NCBI GenBank assembly: GCA_964580565.1
Contig: CAZOLN010000046.1
Span: 1-18,712, forward strand
Length of the DNA: 18,712 nucleotides
Origin: DUEL01 sp964580565
GTDB lineage: Bacteria; Chloroflexota; Anaerolineae; B4-G1; DUEL01
Direction: 5' to 3'
Shown: one piece after another, positions 14,467-18,712 of the stretch
How positions within the stretch are numbered: the stretch's first letter is position 1
Layout: every line of letters begins with the position of its first letter
Made by a program: the position numbers and the translations under genes
Notes under the pieces: model-generated
What the model was told of the DNA's origin: nothing
The model's database searches: none
What the model saw: only the letters and a program-made list of their open reading frames with translations

Positions 14467-15089
14467 TCAGTAGGCGAACGTCTCCCACTCGGCGTCCATC
14501 AGCGTGACGAAGCGACCGTCGGTGCCGGGGGCGAGGAGATCGCGCACCTCCCGAGCGGCCACGAACCGGTCCCACGTTGTCTCGATGAAAGCGATCCGAC
14601 GCCAGCGAAGGCTGGGGATGGGCCGTTCCAGCCGGATCAGCGGTCCCAGTTGCATCTTGTAGTACAGGTCGTCGGCGCGGGGATGGCCTGACTCGTTCGG
14701 AAGGAGGTCGCGGCGGCGCACCAGTTCGTGCCCGCGGACCGGCGCGTACCAGTGGATGGCCCATCCTTCCTCGCCGAACGCCTTCGTAAAGTAAAAGGCC
14801 AACACGACCGCCTCGGTGGTGCCGGGTGGGGCGTGTTTCACCGGGATCCGATACCAACCCTCNNNNNNNNNNNNNNNNNNNNNNNNNNNNNNNNNNNNNN
14901 NNNNNNNNNNNNNNNNNNNNNNNNNNNNNNNNNNNNNNNNNNNNNNNNNNNNNNNNNNNNNNCCGCCTCGGTGGTGCCGGGTGGGGCGTGTTTCACCGGG
15001 ATCCGATACCAACCCTCATCCCGGGCGATCTCGAAATCGCGCCGGTTGTTCATCACGGCGACGAGGACGCGGTCGGCGGGGTGAAACAC
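14467..15089 (-). CDS. Unrecognised 155-aa protein, interrupted by an artificial scaffold gap
   Basis: The gene starts at GTG 15089 (MFHPADRVLVAVMNNRRDF), ten bases after GGAGG, and ends at 14467 (DAEWETFAY). It is split by 100 Ns, but the 55 bases on either side are identical. Collapsing that overlap removes 155 bases and leaves 468, exactly 156 codons in one frame, so the true product is 155 aa. It is soluble, rich in Arg and aromatic residues (EEGWAIHWYAPVRGHELVRR, then DLYYKMQLGPLIRLERPIPS), with no cysteines, membrane segment or motif I recognise. It lies 17 bp downstream of the molybdenum hydroxylase gene and may be cotranscribed with it. Confidence 0.7.
14808..14862. repeat. 55-bp left copy of the gap-flanking duplicate
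   Basis: This segment, ending CCAACCCTC, is identical base for base to 14963-15017 on the other side of the N gap. It is best explained as unmerged overlapping contig ends rather than a biological repeat. Confidence 0.9.
14863..14962. other. 100-N scaffold gap
   Basis: Exactly 100 unknown bases, a default spacer length in scaffolding. The identical 55-bp flanks imply that no real sequence is missing and that the two contigs overlap. Confidence 0.97.
14963..15017. repeat. 55-bp right copy of the gap-flanking duplicate
   Basis: Identical to 14808-14862. It encodes the same EGWYRIPVKHAPPGTTEA segment, confirming that both copies represent one locus. Confidence 0.9.
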
Positions 15090-15106
15090 GATGTGGATCC
15101 TCCACG

Positions 15107-17350
15107 TTACCCAACTACCCCCTCAACCACCCGCTCCGGCGTCAGCGGCAGTTCGTCGAACCACACGCCCGTCGCGTCGTGGACGGCGGCGACGAGGGCG
15201 GGGGCCAAGGGGATGAAGGGCATCTCTCCCATTCCCCGCGCCCCCCACGGCCCGCGCGGGTCGGGGTTCTCCACAAGGATGGATTCCACCCGCTCCGGCA
15301 CGTCGAGGGCGGTGGGGATGAGGTAGGTGCTCAGCCGGTCGGTGAGGATATGGCCCTCCTGGGTGATGAAGTTCTCCATCGTGGCCCAGCCCACTGCCTG
15401 CACCACACCCCCCTCGATCTGGCCCTCGACCAGGCGGGGGTTGACCGCCTTGCCCACGTCGTCGGCGCAGACGACCCGCAGGACGTGCACCTGGCCGGTC
15501 TCGGTGTCCACCTCCACCTCCACCGCCTGCGCCACGTAGCCGTAGGCGAAGTTGGGGGTACCGTAGCCGGTCTCGGGGTCGAAGGGGGTGGTCTTGGGGG
15601 CCAGGTAGGTGTGCTCCCCGATCGCGGGCCGGTCCTCCGCCCGCCACCGCTCCAGCGCCTTCGCCGCCGCACCGCGGATGGCGTTGCCGGCCATAAAGGT
15701 CATCCGGGAGGCGGAGACGGAGCCGGAACTGCCCGGGCTGGTGGCCGTGTCCGCCACCTCCAGCCGCACCCGCTCCAGGTCCACCCCCAGCGCGTCGGCC
15801 GCCATCTGCCGCAGGACGGTGTGGCTCCCCTGTCCCACGTCGGCGGTGCCGATGTAGAGGACCGCCTCTTCGATCTCCGCCTTGCCTCGCAGTTCGACCT
15901 TCGCCCAGCAGTTCTCCTGGTAGCCGAAGGAGAAGCCGACGTTCTTGAAGGCGACGGCGATCCCAATCCCTCGCTTCCTTGCTCCTTGCTCCCTGTTCCC
16001 TGCTCCCTGCTCCCTGGGCTTTTGCCATCCCTGGTCGGTCTTCTTCCAGCCCGCGGCGAGGGCGCACTTTTCGGTGACCTCCACCAGCCCCACCCCGCCG
16101 GGGATCGGGGTGCCCATCGCGGTGAGGCTCCCCTCCCGCAGGAGGTTCTTCATCCGCAGTTCCACCGGGTCCATCCCCAGCGCCTCGGCCAGTTTGTTCA
16201 TCTGCATCTCGGCGGCGAAGATGGCCTGGGGTGCGCCGAAGCCCCGGAAGGCCCCGCTGGGCGGGTTGTTGGTGTAGACCCCGTCCACGTCCACCTTCAC
16301 GTTGGGGATCTCGTAGGGGCCGGTGCAGGTGACGGTGACGTTGCCCAGGACCTTGTTGGTGGTGTAGCAGTAGGCCCCGCCGTCGGCCACCACCCGCACC
16401 TCGGCGGCGACCAGTTTCCCGTCCCGCGTGGCCCCCCACTTGCAGTGGAACCACATCGGGTGACGCTTGCAGTGGCCGATGATCGACTCCTCGCGGCTCC
16501 AGACGATCTTCACCGGCCGGCGGAGCTTCCAGGCAGCCAGGGCGAGCACGATCTGGACCGACATATCCTCCCGGCCGCCGAACGCCCCGCCGACCGCGGG
16601 GTAGACCACCCGGACCTTTTCCGGCGGCAGGTCGAGCGCGTGGGCGATCTGGTGCTGATCCTCCCAGGCCCACTGCCCGCCGACCACCACCGTCACCCGG
16701 CCCTCCTCGTCGATGTAAGCCAGGCCGGCCTCCGGCTGGAGGTAGGCGTGCTCCTGGGGCGGGGTGTGGTACCGGCCCTCGACGATGACGTCGCACTGGG
16801 CCCAGGCCGCGTCGACGTCACCCTTGCGGATCTGGTGGTGGCAGATCAGGTTGCCCTCGGTGCGGATCTCGGGGTGGATCTCGCTGGGCTGGCGGTATTC
16901 GTGGATCTGGGGCGCGTCCGGTTTGAGGGCCTCGAACGGGTCGGTGATCACCGGCAGGTCCTCGTACTCCACCCGGATGAGGTCGCGCGCGCGGGCGGCG
17001 GCCTCCTCCGTTTCGGCGACGACCACGGCGACCTGATCCCCCACGAAGCGGACCACGTCGGCCCCCGGTTTGGAGGAGCCGGGGCCACAGAGGACCGGCT
17101 GGTCGGGGATCTGGAGGCCGTACTCGTTGACCGGGACGTCTTTGGCGGTGAGGATGGCTACAACGCCCGGGATCGCTTCCGCCTCGGTCGTGTCGATGCG
17201 CAGGACGCGGGCGTGAGGCCGCCCGGCGAAGAGGATCTTGGCGTGGAGCATCCCCGGCATCGAGAAGTCGCCGGGGAAAAGGGCCTCGCCCGTGACCTTG
17301 GCCCGGGCATCCACGCGAGGGACCGATCGGCCGACGAATCGCTCCGGCAT
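15107..17350 (-). CDS. Molybdenum hydroxylase (xanthine dehydrogenase family) molybdopterin-binding subunit
   Basis: The 747-aa protein starts at ATG 17350 behind GGAGGTGAT. It has the full large-subunit layout: N-terminal a/b hammerhead (about 17-125), then Moco-binding segments GGAFGGRED (254-262), GAFRGFGAPQ (366-375), DVGQGSHT and the catalytic Glu E709 in ARGMGEMP. Such enzymes hydroxylate purines, nicotinate or related heterocycles using Mo with a terminal sulfido or selenido ligand; the substrate cannot be read here. No [2Fe-2S] or FAD subunit genes are adjacent, which is unusual. Residues 445-459 (KPREQGAGNREQGAR) are an intruding low-complexity insert from a heptanucleotide repeat. 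It lies between a PLP enzyme gene (144 bp upstream) and the unrecognised 155-aa gene. Confidence 0.92.
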   Translation of the reverse strand: MPERFVGRSVPRVDARAKVTGEALFPGDFSMPGMLHAKILFAGRPHARVLRIDTTEAEAIPGVVAILTAKDVPVNEYGLQIPDQPVLCGPGSSKPGADVVRFVGDQVAVVVAETEEAAARARDLIRVEYEDLPVITDPFEALKPDAPQIHEYRQPSEIHPEIRTEGNLICHHQIRKGDVDAAWAQCDVIVEGRYHTPPQEHAYLQPEAGLAYIDEEGRVTVVVGGQWAWEDQHQIAHALDLPPEKVRVVYPAVGGAFGGREDMSVQIVLALAAWKLRRPVKIVWSREESIIGHCKRHPMWFHCKWGATRDGKLVAAEVRVVADGGAYCYTTNKVLGNVTVTCTGPYEIPNVKVDVDGVYTNNPPSGAFRGFGAPQAIFAAEMQMNKLAEALGMDPVELRMKNLLREGSLTAMGTPIPGGVGLVEVTEKCALAAGWKKTDQGWQKPREQGAGNREQGARKRGIGIAVAFKNVGFSFGYQENCWAKVELRGKAEIEEAVLYIGTADVGQGSHTVLRQMAADALGVDLERVRLEVADTATSPGSSGSVSASRMTFMAGNAIRGAAAKALERWRAEDRPAIGEHTYLAPKTTPFDPETGYGTPNFAYGYVAQAVEVEVDTETGQVHVLRVVCADDVGKAVNPRLVEGQIEGGVVQAVGWATMENFITQEGHILTDRLSTYLIPTALDVPERVESILVENPDPRGPWGARGMGEMPFIPLAPALVAAVHDATGVWFDELPLTPERVVEGVVG
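15980..16014. repeat. Heptanucleotide tandem repeat inside the molybdenum hydroxylase gene
   Basis: Five consecutive 7-base units (TGCTCCT, TGCTCCC, TGTTCCC, TGCTCCC, TGCTCCC) lie in the coding sequence. Because 21 bases make seven codons, three units encode the seven-residue period REQGAGN/REQGARK. Degenerate units continue slightly to the left. The frame is preserved. Confidence 0.9.
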
Positions 17351-17494
17351 ATCACCTCCTCCTGCGTCCGGGAGTGTGAGCCAAGGATACCATCAACCGG
17401 GTAAATCCGCCAGCGAGAGGGGGCTCGGGGATTATCCCCATCAGCCAGGGGTTGAGGGGGCTTCGGGGGGCAGGCTGCTGGTCTATCCTAGCGG
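17351..17494. other. Spacer between PLP enzyme and molybdenum hydroxylase genes
   Basis: It contains a near-perfect palindrome, GGGGAT-T-ATCCCC (17427-17439), and several G-runs on the plus strand. It could hold a weak terminator without a T-run for the upstream gene. No convincing promoter for the hydroxylase gene is visible. Confidence 0.35.
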
Positions 17495-18649
17495 CTAACC
17501 TTCGGCATCCCCCAGCACTTCTCCGACGCGGGCGACTTCTTCTTCGGTATTGTAACCGTGAGGGCTGACGCGGATGTAGCGCTCCCGCAGGGAGACGGCC
17601 ACGCCTGCTGCCTGCAGGCGGGCGTGGGCCTCGTGGGGGTCGCCTGGCACGGCGAAGGAGAGGATGGCGGAGCGGCGGGCGGGCTCTCGGTTGCTGACCA
17701 CCCGGTATCCCCGGCGCTGGAGGTCGGCGGCCAGGAGGTCGGTCAGGTGGAGGGTGTGGGCGTGGATGGCCTCCACACCGACCTCCAGCAGGAGCTCCAC
17801 CGCTGCCAGCAGCCCCGCCATTCCTACCAGGTTGTAGCCGCCCAGTTCGAACCGGGCCGCGCTCGGCAGGAAGGTCAGATCGTAGTCCCGCCAATCCTCC
17901 CAGCCGACCACGCTGATGCAGCCGGCCATCGGCGGCGTTATCTCCTCCAGCAGCTCTCGGCGGCAGTAGATGAAACCGATGCCGATGGGCCCCATCAGCC
18001 ACTTGGGGCCGCCGCAGGAGAGGAAATCGATGTGACAGGCCCGCACGTCCAATGGGACCGCGCCCACCGACTGGATCCCGTCCACCACGAAATAGATCCC
18101 CCGCTCCCGGCACCAGGCCCCCATCTCCTCCAGGTCGGTACGGAAGCCGGTGAGAAACTCCACCGAACTGACCGCGACGACGCGGGTGCGGTCGTCAGCG
18201 TGCTTCTCCAGCGCCTCCAGGGTGAGCCCGCCGCCGTCGTGGGGGATGCAGCGGGCCTCCACCCCCCGTTGCCGCTCCAGGAGCATCCAGGGGTAGACGT
18301 TGGAGGGGAACTCCATGTCGCAGAAGATGACGTTGTCGCCGGGCTTCAGGGGCAGCGACTGGGCGGCGATGTTGAGGCCCAGGCTGGTGTTCTGGACGAA
18401 CGCGATCTCCTCTGGAGTGGCGCCGATGAGGCGGGCGATGGCGGCCCGGAGGCGGGGGGCGATGGACTCGTATTCCTCTTTGAAGCCGAAAGTGATCCCT
18501 CGGTGATCCACATACCGGGCCATCGCCTGGCGGACCCGTCGGGGGAGGGGGGAAACGGCAGCGTGGTCCAGAAACGTACAGGCGGCGGTGACGGCTTCCA
18601 TCTCTGCCCGGAAGGTGGCGAGGCTCGACGTTCCCTCGGGATGTTCCAT
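17495..18649 (-). CDS. Class-V aminotransferase-fold PLP-dependent enzyme
   Basis: The 384-aa protein starts at ATG 18649 behind GGAGGAGGTGG. Fold-type I class-V motifs are present: LDHAAVSPLP (27-36), the PLP-binding D190 in FVVDGIQSVG and the Schiff-base Lys K216 in SCGGPKWLMGP. The C-terminal domain reads VSLRERYIRVSPHGYNTEEE and lacks the active-site Cys loop of cysteine desulfurases, so sulfur or selenium mobilisation is unlikely. It resembles isopenicillin-N-epimerase-like and other uncharacterised class-V enzymes. It is the first gene of the right block, with a promoter close to its start, and may share function with the molybdenum hydroxylase downstream. The substrate is unknown. Confidence 0.87.
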   Translation of the reverse strand: MEHPEGTSSLATFRAEMEAVTAACTFLDHAAVSPLPRRVRQAMARYVDHRGITFGFKEEYESIAPRLRAAIARLIGATPEEIAFVQNTSLGLNIAAQSLPLKPGDNVIFCDMEFPSNVYPWMLLERQRGVEARCIPHDGGGLTLEALEKHADDRTRVVAVSSVEFLTGFRTDLEEMGAWCRERGIYFVVDGIQSVGAVPLDVRACHIDFLSCGGPKWLMGPIGIGFIYCRRELLEEITPPMAGCISVVGWEDWRDYDLTFLPSAARFELGGYNLVGMAGLLAAVELLLEVGVEAIHAHTLHLTDLLAADLQRRGYRVVSNREPARRSAILSFAVPGDPHEAHARLQAAGVAVSLRERYIRVSPHGYNTEEEVARVGEVLGDAEG

Positions 18650-18673
18650 TCCACCTCCTCCTAGAGCGGTGGC

Positions 18674-18702
18674 ATTATACTACGGGCGGGGTGCGCGGCA
18701 AA
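18674..18702 (-). promoter_or_regulatory. Probable sigma-70 promoter of the PLP enzyme gene
   Basis: A perfect TATAAT (18674-18679, minus strand) lies 24 bp upstream of the ATG. A weak -35, TTGCCG, is 16 bases further upstream. The implied leader is under 20 nt and includes the ribosome binding site. Confidence 0.55.
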
Positions 18703-18712
18703 GCGGCCCGGC

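Noticed and set aside
14808..15017. A genuine tandem duplication coding EGWYRIPVKHAPP twice
   Set aside because: The copies are perfectly identical, abut a standard 100-N gap and are out of frame with each other across it; overlap of contig ends explains them.
14816..17404. An 862-codon plus-strand open frame
   Set aside because: It is antisense to the molybdenum hydroxylase gene, runs through the N gap and has no family features; it reflects high GC content.
1..18712. CRISPR array, rRNA, tRNA, prophage or intact transposon
   Set aside because: No regularly spaced repeats, tRNA cloverleaf, rRNA segments, integrase or transposase reading frames were seen.

Overview
The window looks like a scaffold from an uncultured, high-GC anaerobic or facultative bacterium, most likely Chloroflexota (Anaerolineae-like). 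This lineage call is an inference from gene content: Thr/Pro-rich FecR and surface proteins, a CARDB/beta-helix exoprotein, SsnA plus a molybdenum hydroxylase, and strong AGGAGG-type ribosome binding sites. A 100-N scaffold gap at 14863-14962 shows it is a draft assembly. All genes but one are on the minus strand.

Left block (about 1-6950, minus strand, read right to left): from a consensus sigma-70 promoter with an overlapping 28-bp dyad near 6898-6940 runs a probable operon. Its order is an IscU/NifU-like Fe-S scaffold, a C-GCAxxG-C-C redox protein whose first conserved Cys is encoded by in-frame TGA (probable selenocysteine), an FAD-dependent CoA-disulfide-reductase-like enzyme, a stand-alone response regulator, and a DUF1638-like protein. 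After a 269-bp spacer come an FmdB zinc-ribbon protein, an MBL-fold hydrolase, and a LarC-type nickel-insertion protein that carries a complete TrmO/TsaA domain nested inside its fold. Together these suggest a thiol/selenol redox and metal-handling module; the physiological role is not known. A second perfect consensus promoter (12-40) drives a gene beyond the left edge.

Middle block (about 7000-14320): a small plus-strand degenerate receiver protein ends at a strong intrinsic terminator. The rest is minus strand: the putative aminohydrolase SsnA, a small LPATG-tailed membrane/surface protein, a large secreted parallel beta-helix/CARDB protein, and a compact regulatory operon of ECF sigma factor, membrane histidine kinase and membrane FecR-domain protein. 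The sigma/kinase/FecR set may control the two surface genes directly downstream.

Right block (about 14460-18712, minus strand): a class-V aminotransferase-fold PLP enzyme with its own promoter, then a full-length molybdenum hydroxylase (xanthine dehydrogenase-type) large subunit without visible FeS or FAD partner subunits, then a 155-aa unrecognised protein. That last gene is interrupted by an artificial gap: the 55-bp ends on either side of the Ns are identical, and merging them restores one reading frame. SsnA and molybdenum hydroxylases belong to the same purine/selenium-dependent hydroxylase neighbourhoods in other bacteria, which fits the probable selenoprotein on the left.
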